Positions 1 to 9,615 of a stretch of 64,000 nucleotides of DNA are shown here, piece after piece. Position numbers and translations under genes: made by a program. The DNA is from Flavisphingomonas formosensis (GTDB taxonomy: Bacteria > Pseudomonadota > Alphaproteobacteria > Sphingomonadales > Sphingomonadaceae). The stretch covers positions 124,001 to 188,000 of the forward strand of contig NZ_WRPK01000001.1 in the NCBI RefSeq assembly GCF_009755815.1. Direction: 5' to 3'. A model generated the notes under the pieces. The model searched no databases, was not told where the DNA came from, and was given only the letters and a program-made list of their open reading frames with translations. Numbering within the stretch: the stretch's first letter is position 1; each line of letters starts with the position of its first letter.

Positions 1-870
1 AAGCAGCTTGCCGAACGCGGTGCGCGACTTCAGCCGCTTGCACCACAGCTCCATCGCGCGCTCGGCGAGGCCGATCAGGCGCATGCAGTGATGGATGCGG
101 CCCGGCCCCAGCCGCGCCTGCGCGATCTCGAAGCCGCGGCCTTCGCCGAGCAGCATGTTCGACGCCGGCACGCGGACATTCTCGAACAGGATTTCCATAT
201 GGCCGTGCGGCGCATCGTCATAGCCGAGCACGCTCATCGGCCGCAGGATCGAGATGCCGGGCGTGTCGCGCGGCACCAGGATCATCGACTGCTGCTTGTG
301 GCGGGGCGCCTCGAAATCGGTCTTGCCCATGAAGATGAAGATCTTGCAGCGCTCCTCGCCCGCGCCCGAGATCCACCATTTGCGCCCGTTGATCACATAA
401 TCGTCCCCATCGCGCACGATCGAGGATTCGATGTTGGTCGCGTCGGACGAAGCGACCGCCGGCTCGGTCATCGCGAAGGCGGAGCGGATCTCCCCGGCGA
501 GCAGCGGCTTCAGCCACCTCTCCTTATGCTCCTCGGTGCCGAACCGCTCGAGCGTCTCCATATTGCCGGTGTCGGGCGCGGAGCAGTTGAACACCTGGCT
601 CGACCAGTGAACGCGGCCCATCTCCTCGCAGAGCGGGGCATAGTCGACATTGGTGAGCCCCGCGCCATGCCGCGATTCGGGTAGGAACAGGTTCCACAGC
701 CCCGCCGCCTTGGCCTTCTCCATCAATTCGCCGAGGATCGCCGGCATCTCCCAGCGATCGGCGGCGACCTGATCGTAATAAAGCTGCTCGTTGGGATAGA
801 CATGCTCGGCCATGAAGGCGCGCAGGCGGTCGAGCAGGTCCTGCGCCTTGGGGGAGTGCTGGAAATCCAT
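1..870 (-). CDS. acyl-CoA dehydrogenase, 3'-partial
   Basis: This is an FAD-dependent acyl-CoA dehydrogenase of the ACAD10/11-like type, which would oxidise an acyl-CoA to the 2-enoyl-CoA in the cytoplasm. The 290 visible residues start with [10 protein letters not shown] and run off the left edge, so the C-terminal helical domain is missing. The family motifs [12 protein letters not shown] (flavin and substrate contacts) and WWISGAG are present. The ATG at 870 lies 14 bp after the stop of the upstream FadB-like gene, so the two genes are probably one operon with the quinone oxidoreductase gene. The fold is certain; the substrate is unknown. Confidence 0.93.
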   Translation of the reverse strand, partial: MDFQHSPKAQDLLDRLRAFMAEHVYPNEQLYYDQVAADRWEMPAILGELMEKAKAAGLWNLFLPESRHGAGLTNVDYAPLCEEMGRVHWSSQVFNCSAPDTGNMETLERFGTEEHKERWLKPLLAGEIRSAFAMTEPAVASSDATNIESSIVRDGDDYVINGRKWWISGAGEERCKIFIFMGKTDFEAPRHKQQSMILVPRDTPGISILRPMSVLGYDDAPHGHMEILFENVRVPASNMLLGEGRGFEIAQARLGPGRIHHCMRLIGLAERAMELWCKRLKSRTAFGKLL

Positions 871-884
871 CGGACTGCGCTCCC

Positions 885-2969
885 TCAGCGATCGTAGAAG
901 GTCTTGCCGGCGGCGGCGAGGCGATCGATCAGCGGCGAGGGCGTCCAATATTCCGCGCCGACACTGTCCCGGTAACGCAGCATCGCGTCGCGTACCTTGG
1001 CGAGGCCGATCTCGCCCGCCCACCACATCGGGCCGCCGGTGGTCGCCGGGAAGCCGAGGCCGTTCATCATAGCGACGTCGATATCGTCGGGCCGCGCGGC
1101 AATGCCTTCCTCGAGGATGTTCGCCCCTTCGTTGACCATCGCATAGACGCAGCGCTCGAGGATCTCCCGGTCGTCGATCGGCCGCTGGGCGATGCCGCGC
1201 GCCTTGGCATGGGCCTCGAGCAGCGCGTCGGTCTCGGGATCGGGCTGTGGCTTGCGGTCCTCGCCATAGCGATACCAGCCGGCGCCGGTCTTCTGGCCAT
1301 AGCGGCCGCGCTCGTACATCTGGTCGACGAAATTGGCCGCCTTTTCGCGATCGGTGAGCCGCGCCATGCGCGCCTGGCGGGCGGCATATTGCACGTCGAT
1401 GCCGGCCAGGTCGGCGAGCGCATAGGGGCCCATCGGGAAGCCGAAGCCGGCCAGCACCTTGTCGATCTGTGCGGGCTTGGCGCCTTCCTCCAGCATGAAG
1501 AAGCCCTCGCGCGAGCGCTTGGCGAGCATGCGGTTGACGATGAAGCCGTCGCACACGCCGGACAGCACCGGCAGCTTGCCGATCCGCTTGGCGAGCGCGG
1601 TGATGGTGGCGAGCACGTCCGGCGCGGTGCGTGCGCCGCGGACATTCTCCAGCAGGCGCATGACATGCGCCGGGTTGAAGAAGTGCATGCCGCAGACATC
1701 CGCAGGCCGGCCGCTGGCATCGGCCAGCGCGTCGATGTCGAGATAGGAGGTGTTGCTGGCGAGGATCGCGCCCGGCCGCGTCGCCGCGCCTAGCTTCGCG
1801 AACACGTCGCGCTTGACGTCCATCTCCTCGCTCACCGCCTCGACGACGAGGTCGACGTCGCCGAAACCGTCATAGACGAGCGTCGGCGTGATCAGCGCGA
1901 GGCGCGCATCGGCCTTCTCCTGGGAAAGGCTGCCGCGCTTGACGAGGCCGGCATAGGCCTTTCCGATCGTCGCCATCGCCTTGTCCAGCTTCTCCTGGCT
2001 GCGCTCCACGCCGATCACCGGCAAGCCGGCATTGGCGAAGACCATCGCGATGCCGCTGCCCATCGCGCCGAGGCCGACCACCGCCACCTTGCGCACCGCG
2101 CGCTCGGCGGTGTCGTCGGGCAGGCCCGCAATCTTGGTGACGGTGCGCTCCGACGCGAAATTATGGCGCATCGCGCGCGACTGGGGGCCGCTCATCAGCT
2201 CGCGGCAAATCTCGTTCTCGCGCACCAGCGCCTCGTCGAACGGCAGCGCATAGGCCGCCTCGATCGCGTCGATCACGCCCTGGGGCGCCAGATAACCGCG
2301 CTTCTTCTTGGCGAGGGTGGCGCGCGTCTCGGCGAGCAGCGCCTCGTCCCTGGGAGGCATCGGCAGGTCGCGCACCCGGCGCGGACCCTTGCCCTCGGCG
2401 ATCAGTTTTTCCGCGAAGGCGATGGCGCCGGCTTCGAGATCGCCATCGACCAGCTCGTCAAGCGCGTTCAATTCCTTGGCCTTGGCCGCGGGCATGTCGT
2501 TGCCCTCGGTTGCCAGTGCGAGCGCCGGGGCGAGGCCGGTGAGGCGCGGCAGGCGCTGCGTGCCGCCGCAGCCGGGGATGATGCCGAGCTTCACCTCGGG
2601 CAGGCCGATCGCGGATCCGGCGGCGGCGACGCGATAATGGCAGGCGAGCGCGATCTCCAGGCCACCGCCCAGCGCCTTGCCATGGATCGCGGCGACGACC
2701 GGTTTGGACGCGCCCTCCAGCCGCGCGGCGACCTCGCCGAGCTGCGGCTCCAGCATCGGCTTGCCGAATTCCTTGATGTCCGCGCCCGACACGAAGCTCT
2801 TGCCGGCGCAGATCACGACCAGCGCGCCGAGATCGGCATCCTGCTCCAGTCGCGCGACCGCCTCGACCAGGCCGGCGCGCACGCCATGCGAGGCGGCGTT
2901 GACCGGCGGATTGTCGATCGTGGCGACCAGCACGCGCCCGGCGGTCTTCGTCGTTACCATCGTGCTCAT
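885..2969 (-). CDS. bifunctional enoyl-CoA hydratase / 3-hydroxyacyl-CoA dehydrogenase (FadB/FadJ-like)
   Basis: This 694-residue fusion would hydrate 2-enoyl-CoA and oxidise the 3-hydroxyacyl-CoA with NAD. Residues 1-190 form a crotonase domain with the oxyanion-hole stretch [14 protein letters not shown] and the general-base glutamate in GLPEVKLG. From about residue 290 a Rossmann domain begins with [13 protein letters not shown], followed by two C-terminal hydroxyacyl-CoA dehydrogenase domains containing the HFFNP motif. Domain order and length match FadB/FadJ and peroxisomal-type multifunctional enzymes. It sits 3 bp after the oxidoreductase stop and 14 bp before the acyl-CoA dehydrogenase gene, indicating one beta-oxidation operon. 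Confidence 0.95.
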   Translation of the reverse strand: MSTMVTTKTAGRVLVATIDNPPVNAASHGVRAGLVEAVARLEQDADLGALVVICAGKSFVSGADIKEFGKPMLEPQLGEVAARLEGASKPVVAAIHGKALGGGLEIALACHYRVAAAGSAIGLPEVKLGIIPGCGGTQRLPRLTGLAPALALATEGNDMPAAKAKELNALDELVDGDLEAGAIAFAEKLIAEGKGPRRVRDLPMPPRDEALLAETRATLAKKKRGYLAPQGVIDAIEAAYALPFDEALVRENEICRELMSGPQSRAMRHNFASERTVTKIAGLPDDTAERAVRKVAVVGLGAMGSGIAMVFANAGLPVIGVERSQEKLDKAMATIGKAYAGLVKRGSLSQEKADARLALITPTLVYDGFGDVDLVVEAVSEEMDVKRDVFAKLGAATRPGAILASNTSYLDIDALADASGRPADVCGMHFFNPAHVMRLLENVRGARTAPDVLATITALAKRIGKLPVLSGVCDGFIVNRMLAKRSREGFFMLEEGAKPAQIDKVLAGFGFPMGPYALADLAGIDVQYAARQARMARLTDREKAANFVDQMYERGRYGQKTGAGWYRYGEDRKPQPDPETDALLEAHAKARGIAQRPIDDREILERCVYAMVNEGANILEEGIAARPDDIDVAMMNGLGFPATTGGPMWWAGEIGLAKVRDAMLRYRDSVGAEYWTPSPLIDRLAAAGKTFYDR

Positions 2970-2972
2970 CGC

Positions 2973-3959
2973 TTATTCTCCCTTGCCCACGGTCAGCACG
3001 ACCTTGCCCTTGACCTTGCGGTCCATCACCTGGCGCAGACCCTCCACCGCACTCTCCAGCGTGTAGGTCTCCGAAATATGCGGCCGCAGCTTGCCCTCGC
3101 CCTGCAGCGCGAACAGCTCGGCGATGTTGCCGGCGTGGCGCTCCGGATCGGCCTTGAGCGCGTCGCCCCAATAGACGCCGAGGATGCTCGAGCTTTTGAG
3201 CAGCAGCAGATTGGCGGGAAATTTGGGGATGGCGCCGGCCGCGAAGCCGACCACGAGGTAGCGCCCTTCCCAGGCGAGGCAGCGTATCGCTTCCTCGGCC
3301 AGCGCGCCGCCGACCGGATCGTAGATCACGTCGACGCCGCGGCCGCCGGTGAGCGCCTTCACCGTGTCGCGCAGGCCGCCCTCGGAATAATCGATCAGCT
3401 CGTCCGCGCCATACTCCTTGGCCAGCGCCAGCTTCTCCGCGCTGGAGGCGGCGGCGATCACATGCGCGCCCATCACCTTGCCGAGCTCGACCGCGGTGAG
3501 GCCGACGCCGCCCGCCGCGCCGAGCACCAGCAGCGTCTCGCCCGGCTTGATCCGGGCGCGGTCCTTCAGCGCGTGATAGGAGGTGCCGTAGGTGATCAGG
3601 AAGCCTGCCGCGGTGACGAAATCGACCGCCTCGGGCAGCGGGTAGGTCTGGTTCGCGGGCGCCGAGACCGCCTCGGCATAACCGCCGACCCGGCAGAAGG
3701 AGGCGACGCGGTCGCCCGGCTTGAAACCGGTCACGCCCTCTCCGACAGCGCGGATCCGGCCCGAGACCTCGCTGCCCGGCGAGAAGGGGAAGGGTGGCTT
3801 GGTCTGGTACTTGCCCTGCACCATCAGCCCGTCGAGGAAGTTCACGCCGGTGGCGGCGACGTCGATCACCACCTCGCCCGGATCCGCGGCCGGCGCGTCG
3901 ATCGATTCGAGACGAAGCTCATCGATGGGGGCGAACGATCGGCAGAGCATCGCTTTCAT
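2973..3959 (-). CDS. zinc-independent NADPH:quinone oxidoreductase-like MDR protein
   Basis: This is a medium-chain dehydrogenase/reductase of the quinone oxidoreductase or enoyl reductase class (328 residues). It has the GroES-like N-terminal half and the NADPH-binding stretch LVLGAAGGVGLTAVELGK. Zinc-ligand cysteines are absent, which fits the non-zinc branch. The ATG at 3959 is preferred over upstream ATGs at 3986 and 3965 because GAGGG lies six bases before it. It is the first gene of the leftward operon and is divergent from a TetR gene, with a palindromic candidate operator between them. The natural substrate cannot be told. Confidence 0.9.
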   Translation of the reverse strand: MKAMLCRSFAPIDELRLESIDAPAADPGEVVIDVAATGVNFLDGLMVQGKYQTKPPFPFSPGSEVSGRIRAVGEGVTGFKPGDRVASFCRVGGYAEAVSAPANQTYPLPEAVDFVTAAGFLITYGTSYHALKDRARIKPGETLLVLGAAGGVGLTAVELGKVMGAHVIAAASSAEKLALAKEYGADELIDYSEGGLRDTVKALTGGRGVDVIYDPVGGALAEEAIRCLAWEGRYLVVGFAAGAIPKFPANLLLLKSSSILGVYWGDALKADPERHAGNIAELFALQGEGKLRPHISETYTLESAVEGLRQVMDRKVKGKVVLTVGKGE

Positions 3960-3983
3960 GTGCATCCCTCGAAACAGTCTTTT

Positions 3984-3997
3984 CAAACGAGCGTTTG
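3984..3997. promoter_or_regulatory. candidate TetR operator between divergent genes
   Basis: The inverted repeat CAAACG-AG-CGTTTG lies in the 65-bp gap between the oxidoreductase start (3959, minus strand) and the TetR start (4025, plus strand). Its place and size suit a TetR-family operator controlling both directions. No experimental support is visible. Confidence 0.45.
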
Positions 3998-4024
3998 CGC
4001 GCGATAGAGGGCTTCGTCAAGCGC

Positions 4025-4693
4025 ATGCTGATGGCAAGGAGACGGACGACGGCCAGATTGCAACTGGGGGGAACGGATCGGCCTGGGAGCGAACCTGACG
4101 TGCGCCGGCGCCTGTTCCTGTCAGCCGAGCGGCTCATCGCCGAACATGGCTTCGAGCTGGTCTCTTCGCGCGACATCACCTCCGATGCGAGCGCCAACAT
4201 CGCCGCGATCAACTATTATTACGGCTCGAAGCTGGCGCTGCTCGTCGACATCTTCCGCGCCCGCGCGGCCGAGCTCAACGGTGAGCGCAAGGCGTTGCTC
4301 AAAGCCGCGCTGGCGCAGCAGGCACCGCGCATCGACGATATCCTGCGCGCGCTGATCGAGCCGGCGATCCTGTGGCACGATCCGGAACGCCAGACCGCGC
4401 TGCGCTATCTCAATCGGGCGCGCGGCGAAGGGCCGCCCGAGATGCAGGCGATCCTCCAGAACGACGTCGGCCATCTCGCCCGCTTCGTCGATGCGATCGA
4501 GAGTGTCTGTCCGGCGCTTCCGCGGGAAGAGATCGTCTGGAAGCTGCATTTTTCGCTGGGCGTGCTGCACCATAACAGCGCGGCGGATTACCGGCGGCTC
4601 GAAAATCTGTCGGGCGGGGCATGCGATCCGGGCGATCGCGAGCGCCTGCTCGAGCGAACCCTGGCGTTCATATCTGCGGGTTTTCTGGCTTAG
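4025..4693 (+). CDS. TetR/AcrR family transcriptional regulator
   Basis: This 222-residue protein has a TetR-type N-terminal DNA-binding domain (RLFLSAERLIAEHGFELVSS, then SANIAAINYYYGSK) and a helical ligand domain. Start codons at 4025 and 4031 are both possible; neither has a strong ribosome site, and the longer is given. The frame is open further upstream, but that part overlaps the divergent gene. It probably represses the beta-oxidation operon on the other strand through the palindrome at 3984-3997; this is inferred from the arrangement, and the effector is unknown. Confidence 0.88.
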   Translation: MLMARRRTTARLQLGGTDRPGSEPDVRRRLFLSAERLIAEHGFELVSSRDITSDASANIAAINYYYGSKLALLVDIFRARAAELNGERKALLKAALAQQAPRIDDILRALIEPAILWHDPERQTALRYLNRARGEGPPEMQAILQNDVGHLARFVDAIESVCPALPREEIVWKLHFSLGVLHHNSAADYRRLENLSGGACDPGDRERLLERTLAFISAGFLA

Positions 4694-4929
4694 AGAGCAT
4701 CGTGCGGAAAAGTGGAAACCGGCTTTTCCGCGCAAAGGATGCGACCACAAAGGCTTGGAGCACGCTGTGCGCTTCCCATATCGCGCAGCTTGCTGTCGTC
4801 TTCATTCCTGCCAGTTTCCGGGTGGGCAGGGAGGAATCGCACAAGCTTCCATTCTTCCGCATAACGCACGCAGATTGGCTTGAAACCCTGCCCTGACGAA
4901 GGTGCCTCCCACAAGAGGGAGAAGCCGGA
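4694..4929. other. intergenic region with a hairpin repeat
   Basis: This non-coding stretch between the TetR gene and the DapB-like gene starts with a hairpin-forming sequence near 4702-4729 (gcggaaaag ... cttttccgc). This is a common dispersed palindrome in alphaproteobacteria. The remainder holds no open frame that looks real. A ribosome site (GAGGGAGAAG) precedes the next ATG. Confidence 0.5.
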
Positions 4930-6015
4930 ATGGCAATCAAGGTCATCGTCTGGGGTACCGGCAGCGTCGGGCGCATCGCGCTGCGCGAGGTGATCCGCAA
5001 CAAGGAGACGTTCGAGCTGATCGGCGTCAAGGTCTATGGCGATGGCAAGATCGGCAAGGATGCCGGCGAATTGAGCGGCGAGGCGGCGACGGGGATCGCC
5101 GCCGTGAAGGAATTGGCGGAGCTGCCCCTCGATGCGGCGGATTGCGTGCTCTATTGCCCGATGGTCGTCGACTATGACGATATCGCCGCGCTGCTGCGCA
5201 GGGGCGTGAACGTCGTCACCACCGCGAGCCACGTCTATCCCAAATATTACGGTCCCGAGATCTACGGGAAGATCGACGCGGCGGGCAAGGAAGGCGGCGC
5301 CAGCTTCCACGGATCAGGGATCAACCCCGCCTTCATGAGCGAGATATTGCCGCTCACCGTTTCCGGCCTGTCGCATCAGGCCAAGCGCATCACCGTGCGC
5401 GAGGTGTCGGACGTCAATCACTACGCATCGACCGCGCCCGAGATCATGTGCGACCATATCGGCTTCGGCAAACCGCCCGAGGAAGCGAAGAAAGCCGACG
5501 ATTTCCTCAAGGGTATGACCGCCTATTTCAGCGAATCGATGCTCGCCATCGCCGATCATCTCGGCGTCGTGCTGGAGCGGATCGAGGAGCATCATCAGGT
5601 CGCGACCACCAACGAGCGGATCGTGCTCGCCAATGGCCGGGTGATCGAGCCCGGCACGGTCGGCTGCACCCTGTTCGAATGGCATGGCATCGTGAACGGC
5701 GCCGCGCGCATCATCCTGTCCACCTTCTGGAAGCTGACGACCAACCTCACCCCCGCCTGGGACGTGACGTCGAGCGACCTCGTCGAATGGACGGTGACGA
5801 TCGAGGGCACGCCCTCCTTCCGCTGCATGGTCGCGACGGGGGCGAGCTTCGATCCGGACTCGCCCGAATATGGCAAGGGCGGCGAGGTGGCGGCGGTGGT
5901 CGGCACCGCCGTCCACGCGGTCAATGCGGTGCCCTATGTGGTCGCCGCCGCGCCCGGCATCCGGACCTTCCTCGACCTTCCGCTCATAGCCAGCGCCGGC
6001 GCGCTGCGCGGCTGA
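4930..6015 (+). CDS. dihydrodipicolinate reductase-like NAD(P)-binding oxidoreductase
   Basis: This 361-residue protein begins with the Rossmann stretch VIVWGTGSVGRIALREVI and resembles the DapB-like branch that includes 2,4-diaminopentanoate dehydrogenase. It is longer than true DapB (about 270 residues), and the lysine-biosynthesis signature is not evident, so a role in lysine synthesis is unlikely. In sphingomonads such proteins often sit among SDRs in catabolic clusters. A good ribosome site precedes the ATG, and the downstream SDR starts 23 bp after the stop, suggesting co-transcription. The substrate is unknown. Confidence 0.8.
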   Translation: MAIKVIVWGTGSVGRIALREVIRNKETFELIGVKVYGDGKIGKDAGELSGEAATGIAAVKELAELPLDAADCVLYCPMVVDYDDIAALLRRGVNVVTTASHVYPKYYGPEIYGKIDAAGKEGGASFHGSGINPAFMSEILPLTVSGLSHQAKRITVREVSDVNHYASTAPEIMCDHIGFGKPPEEAKKADDFLKGMTAYFSESMLAIADHLGVVLERIEEHHQVATTNERIVLANGRVIEPGTVGCTLFEWHGIVNGAARIILSTFWKLTTNLTPAWDVTSSDLVEWTVTIEGTPSFRCMVATGASFDPDSPEYGKGGEVAAVVGTAVHAVNAVPYVVAAAPGIRTFLDLPLIASAGALRG

Positions 6016-6038
6016 GACGCACATCAAGGGAACATCAT

Positions 6039-6827
6039 ATGGCACTCGAGAGACTGAGACTGGACGGGCAGGTCGCGATCATCACCGGCGCCGGGCGCGG
6101 CGTCGGCCGCGGTATCGCGACCGTGTTCGCCGAGGCGGGCGCGACGATCGTCTGCAGCGCGCGCACCCGCACCGAGATCGACGAGACGGTGGCGATGATC
6201 GAGGCGGCCGGCGGCAAGGCGGTCGCGGTGACCGCGGACGTGATGAAGAAGGCCGATCTCGACGCGCTCGTCGCGACCACGATGGAGCGGTTCGGCCGCA
6301 TCGACATCGTCGTCAACAATGCCGGCGGCATCGTCTACCGCCCCTTCCTGGAGATCAGCGAGGAGGAATTCCGCTTCCATTTCGACTGGAACACCACCTC
6401 TTCCTTCCTGCTCAGCCAGGCCGCCGCGCCGCACATGCTGAAGGCGGGCAGGGGATCGATCATCAACATCTCGTCCGGGGCGGGCCATCTCGGCATTCGC
6501 GGCATGCTCTCCTATTGCGTCGCCAAGGGCGCTACCGAGCAGCTGACCCGCGCGCTGGCGCAGGAACTGGCGCCCAAGATCCGCGTAAACTGTCTGGCAC
6601 TGGGGGCGATCATGACGCCGGCGCTGCAGCAGACCTTCGACATGCAGGAAGGCTATCGCGACAAGCTGGAGGCGCTGACTCCGCTCAAGACCGTCGGCAC
6701 GCCCGAGGACATCGGCATGGCGGCGCTCTATCTGTGCAGCGAGGGCTGCTATGCCACCAGCGCGATCTATCATATCGACGGCGGCCTGCAGGATACCAAC
6801 CTGCCGTTCCGGCTGCCGGATCTGTGA
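6039..6827 (+). CDS. SDR family oxidoreductase
   Basis: A classical short-chain dehydrogenase/reductase of 262 residues that oxidises or reduces an alcohol/ketone pair with NAD(P). The cofactor motif TGAGRGVG is at residues 16-23, NNAG at 93-96, and the catalytic Ser145/Ser146, Tyr159 and Lys163 are in place (SYCVAK). The ATG at 6039 is chosen because the frame upstream overlaps the preceding gene. It lies 23 bp downstream of the DapB-like gene, probably in the same operon. Confidence 0.93.
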   Translation: MALERLRLDGQVAIITGAGRGVGRGIATVFAEAGATIVCSARTRTEIDETVAMIEAAGGKAVAVTADVMKKADLDALVATTMERFGRIDIVVNNAGGIVYRPFLEISEEEFRFHFDWNTTSSFLLSQAAAPHMLKAGRGSIINISSGAGHLGIRGMLSYCVAKGATEQLTRALAQELAPKIRVNCLALGAIMTPALQQTFDMQEGYRDKLEALTPLKTVGTPEDIGMAALYLCSEGCYATSAIYHIDGGLQDTNLPFRLPDL

Positions 6828-6870
6828 GATCGGGCGGGGAGCGAAAAAAGCGAGGATGTTCCCCTTCCTC

Positions 6871-6952
6871 GTCATCCCGGCGAAAGCTGGGATCGCTCTC
6901 GACGACGAGCCGAATGCAATTGGAGAGCGACCCCAGCTTTCGCTGGGGTGAC
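6871..6952. repeat. 82-bp paired palindromic repeat (family A), copy 1
   Basis: Two inverted arms (GTCATCCCGGCGAAAGCTGG and its near complement ending GGGGTGAC) bracket a variable centre. The same 82-bp layout recurs at 8280-8361 and 38032-38113, and in an 80-bp form at 30585-30664. It resembles REP/REPIN doublets and lies in the gap between an SDR and a SnoaL-like gene. Confidence 0.85.
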
Positions 6953-6974
6953 GGGTTGTGAAGGAGGAGCCAGC

Positions 6975-7370
6975 ATGAGCATCGAGCGCAACAAGCAGAC
7001 CGCCCTCGCTTTCCTCGCGTCGCTGTCGACCGGCCAGCCCGACGCCAGCCTGCTCGACGACGACGCGCATTGGTGGGTGCCGGGCATGGGCACGATCGAC
7101 CGCGCCGGCTTCTTCGCCATCTCCGACGCCTTCCAGAGCTTCGCCAAGGAGCCGGTGACGATGGAGATCAGCGCCGTCACCGCCGAGGAGGACCGGGTCG
7201 CGATCGAGGCGAGCGGCCGCACCGAGCTCAAGGATGGGCGCATCTACGCCAACACCTATCATTTCCTGTTCCGCCTGCGCGACGGCAAGATCTTCGAGGC
7301 GCGCGAGCATAATGATTCGCAGGTGCCGGCGGCGCTGTTCGGCAGCGCGTTCAAGGAAAGCGTGGGCTGA
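6975..7370 (+). CDS. SnoaL-like / NTF2-like protein
   Basis: A 131-residue alpha+beta cone-fold protein of the SnoaL/NTF2-like superfamily, recognised from its length, the N-terminal helix and the C-terminal strands around YHFLFRLRDGKIFEAREHND. Members act as small isomerases, dehydratases, hydrolases or accessory proteins; which applies here cannot be told. AAGGAGGAG just upstream supports the ATG at 6975 over the one at 6948. It lies between two SDR genes. Confidence 0.8.
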   Translation: MSIERNKQTALAFLASLSTGQPDASLLDDDAHWWVPGMGTIDRAGFFAISDAFQSFAKEPVTMEISAVTAEEDRVAIEASGRTELKDGRIYANTYHFLFRLRDGKIFEAREHNDSQVPAALFGSAFKESVG

Positions 7371-7414
7371 GACCACCGCCGTCAGGATGACGAGAACGAA
7401 CGGGGAGACGAAGC

Positions 7415-8173
7415 ATGAAGCGCCTCGAAGGCAAGGTGGCGGTGATGGCGGGCGGGGCCGGCGGCATCGGCACCGGCTGCTCGAAGCGGCTGGCGCAGGA
7501 AGGCGCGCGTGTCGTGGTCGGCGATCTCGACGGCGCGGCGGCCGAGGCGGTCGCCGCCCAGATCGCCGAGGCCGGCGGCCAGGCGATCGGCGTCGCGCTC
7601 GACCTCGCCGACCCGGCCAGCGTCGCCGCCCTCTTCGATCGCGCGGTGGCGACCTATGGCGGCGTCGACGCGGTGCATTGCAACGGCGCGGCGATCGCCG
7701 ACATCGCCTCCGACCTCGACGCGCTGGAGGTGGACCTGGCGCTGTGGGACCACACGCTCGCGGTCAACCTCACCGGCTATCTGCTCTGCACCCGCGCCGC
7801 CGTGCCGCTGATGCTGGAGCGCGGCGGCGGGGCGATCGTCTACACCAGTTCTGGCGCCGGCATATCGGGCGAGAAGACCCGCGTCGCCTATGGCGTCTCC
7901 AAGGCCGGGGTGAACGCCCTCGCCCGCCACGTCGCGCTGCGCTGGGGCAAGCAGGGCATCCGCGCCAACTGCGTCTCGCCGGGCCTCGTCCTGACCCCGG
8001 CCGCGCGCGCCAATGCGGCGGACCGGCTGGACCTGCTCCTGTCGCTCACCTCCAGCCCGCGGCTCGGCGAGCCCGAGGACATCGCCGCGATGGTGGCGAT
8101 GCTGGTCTCGCCCGACGGGGAATGGATCAACGGCCAGACCTATGTCGTCGACGGCGGCATGCTGATGCGGTGA
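7415..8173 (+). CDS. SDR family oxidoreductase
   Basis: A 252-residue classical SDR. The glycine-rich motif reads AGGAGGIG (residues 12-19), with alanine where threonine is usual. The NNAG position reads CNGA. Ser145/Ser146, Tyr159 and Lys163 (AYGVSK) make up the catalytic set, and the C-terminal VDGGML tail is typical. A ribosome site (GGGGAGACGAAGC) precedes the ATG. It is the last gene of the rightward 4.9-8.2 kb block and is followed by palindromic repeats. The substrate is unknown. Confidence 0.92.
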   Translation: MKRLEGKVAVMAGGAGGIGTGCSKRLAQEGARVVVGDLDGAAAEAVAAQIAEAGGQAIGVALDLADPASVAALFDRAVATYGGVDAVHCNGAAIADIASDLDALEVDLALWDHTLAVNLTGYLLCTRAAVPLMLERGGGAIVYTSSGAGISGEKTRVAYGVSKAGVNALARHVALRWGKQGIRANCVSPGLVLTPAARANAADRLDLLLSLTSSPRLGEPEDIAAMVAMLVSPDGEWINGQTYVVDGGMLMR

Positions 8174-8201
8174 GCGGGCGCGAGCGAGCGCAATTCACTC
8201 C

Positions 8202-8230
8202 ACCCGTTTGGGTTGAGCTTGTCGAAGCCG
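8202..8230. repeat. single arm of palindromic repeat family B
   Basis: The sequence around TTGAGCTTGTCGAAGC matches one arm of the paired repeat at 10551-10639 and 63570-63666. The partner arm is absent, so this looks like a decayed half element next to a family A repeat. Confidence 0.65.
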
Positions 8231-8279
8231 TCCCTTTCTGCTGCTGCCGGGGAGGTTGCAAACGACGCCCTTCCACCTC

Positions 8280-8361
8280 GTCATCCCAGCGAAAGCTGGG
8301 ATCACTCCCAACCACGAGCCAGGTGTCTCTGGAGAGCGACCCCAGCTTTCGCTGGGGTGAC
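8280..8361. repeat. 82-bp paired palindromic repeat (family A), copy 2
   Basis: It has the same arms and the same 82-bp length as the copy at 6871-6952, with a different centre. It lies in the gap between the convergent SDR and OYE genes and could act as a bidirectional transcription end. Confidence 0.85.
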
Positions 8362-8384
8362 GAAGCAAATAAGCGCTCGCTATC

Positions 8385-9503
8385 CTAAGCTACCGTAAAC
8401 ACAGGATAATCGATCAGCCCCTTAGCCCCGCCGCCATAATAATGCCCCAGCTCCGGCACCGCGATCGGTGCGCCCTTGCGCAGCCGGTCCGCAAAATCCG
8501 GATTGGCGATAAACCCACGCCCGAAGGCGAATAGATCCGCCAGTCCCTTGTCGAGCGCCTGGATCGCCAGCGCCAGGGTCAGGTCCCCTGCCGCCATGAT
8601 CGGCCCCGAGAAACGCTCGCGCATGTAGCGATAGGGATAGACCTCGCCGAGATCGATCTCCCCGAGCCCGTCCTGCGTCATCGGCCGGCCGAGATTGACG
8701 TAGGACAGCGTCGTCTGGAAATGCAGATAGGCGAGGCCCATGCGATCCAGCACGCCGAGCAGGTGACCGTAGGTCTCGTCCACCGTCTCGTCGTCGATGT
8801 CGTTATAGCTGATGCGCGGCGCGAGCTTCACCGCGGTACGGCCGGCGCCGAACACCCTGGCCAGCCGCTCGGTCGCCTCGATCACGAAGCGGGCGCGCTT
8901 CTCCGGCGTGCCGCCATAGGCGTCGTCGCGCCGGTTGGTGTTGCTGGCGAGGAACTGGTTGGGCAGATAGCCCGACGCCGCATGCAGCTCGATCCCGTCG
9001 AAGCCGGCCGCCTTGCTGTTCTCCGCCGAGCGCTCGATCCGGTCGAGCAGCGCGCCGATCTCCGCCGTCGACAGCGCCTGCGGCATGCCCATGCGCTGCA
9101 TCCCCTGCTCGCGCGTCAGGATCTGGAAATCGGCCTGGATCGCGGAGGGTGCGACCGACGGCACGCCGGGATTGTTGAGCGGATGGCCGACCCGCCCGCA
9201 ATGCATGAGCTGCAGATAGATGCGCCCGCCGCGCGCATGGACCGCGTCGGTCACCCGCTTCCATGCCGCGGTCTGCGCCTCGGTCTCGATGCCGGGCGTG
9301 TCGAAATAGCCCTTGCCCTCGATCGAGGGAAACACGCCTTCGGTGATTACCAGCCCGGCCGAGGCGCGTTGGGCATAATATTCGACGACGATATCGCCGG
9401 GTACGCCGGTCTCGTCGGTGCGGGCGCGCGTCATCGGCGCCATGACGATGCGGTTGGGCAGGGTGAGATCGCCGATGGTGACGGGATCGAAGAGGGTCGG
9501 CAC
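8385..9503 (-). CDS. Old Yellow Enzyme family alkene reductase
   Basis: An FMN-dependent ene-reductase (372 residues, NemA/XenA-like TIM barrel) that reduces activated C=C bonds, typically enones, with NAD(P)H. Visible motifs are LFDPVTIGDLTLPNR at the N terminus, the LQLMHCGRVGHP strand, and HAASGYLPNQFL near residue 183. There the usual second His or Asn substrate ligand is Ser. The GTG at 9503 is preferred because GGAG lies seven bases upstream and the family normally begins with this stretch. It is transcribed alone or with the genes to its right. Confidence 0.92.
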   Translation of the reverse strand: MPTLFDPVTIGDLTLPNRIVMAPMTRARTDETGVPGDIVVEYYAQRASAGLVITEGVFPSIEGKGYFDTPGIETEAQTAAWKRVTDAVHARGGRIYLQLMHCGRVGHPLNNPGVPSVAPSAIQADFQILTREQGMQRMGMPQALSTAEIGALLDRIERSAENSKAAGFDGIELHAASGYLPNQFLASNTNRRDDAYGGTPEKRARFVIEATERLARVFGAGRTAVKLAPRISYNDIDDETVDETYGHLLGVLDRMGLAYLHFQTTLSYVNLGRPMTQDGLGEIDLGEVYPYRYMRERFSGPIMAAGDLTLALAIQALDKGLADLFAFGRGFIANPDFADRLRKGAPIAVPELGHYYGGGAKGLIDYPVFTVA

Positions 9504-9615
9504 GCAAATCTCCTGATAGGCCACGCGGGCCGCAGCCCGGCCCGGCACGACAATGCCCGGCGCCGCGGCAAAAGCGGCACCGGGCATGCTGTGAATCTGC
9601 GTGAATCTTTGCCGA

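Noticed and set aside
2163-4007. 614-residue open frame on the plus strand
   Set aside because: It is antisense to the FadB-like and oxidoreductase genes, rich in Arg/Ala/His/Gly as expected for a shadow of GC-rich coding DNA, and has no family motif.
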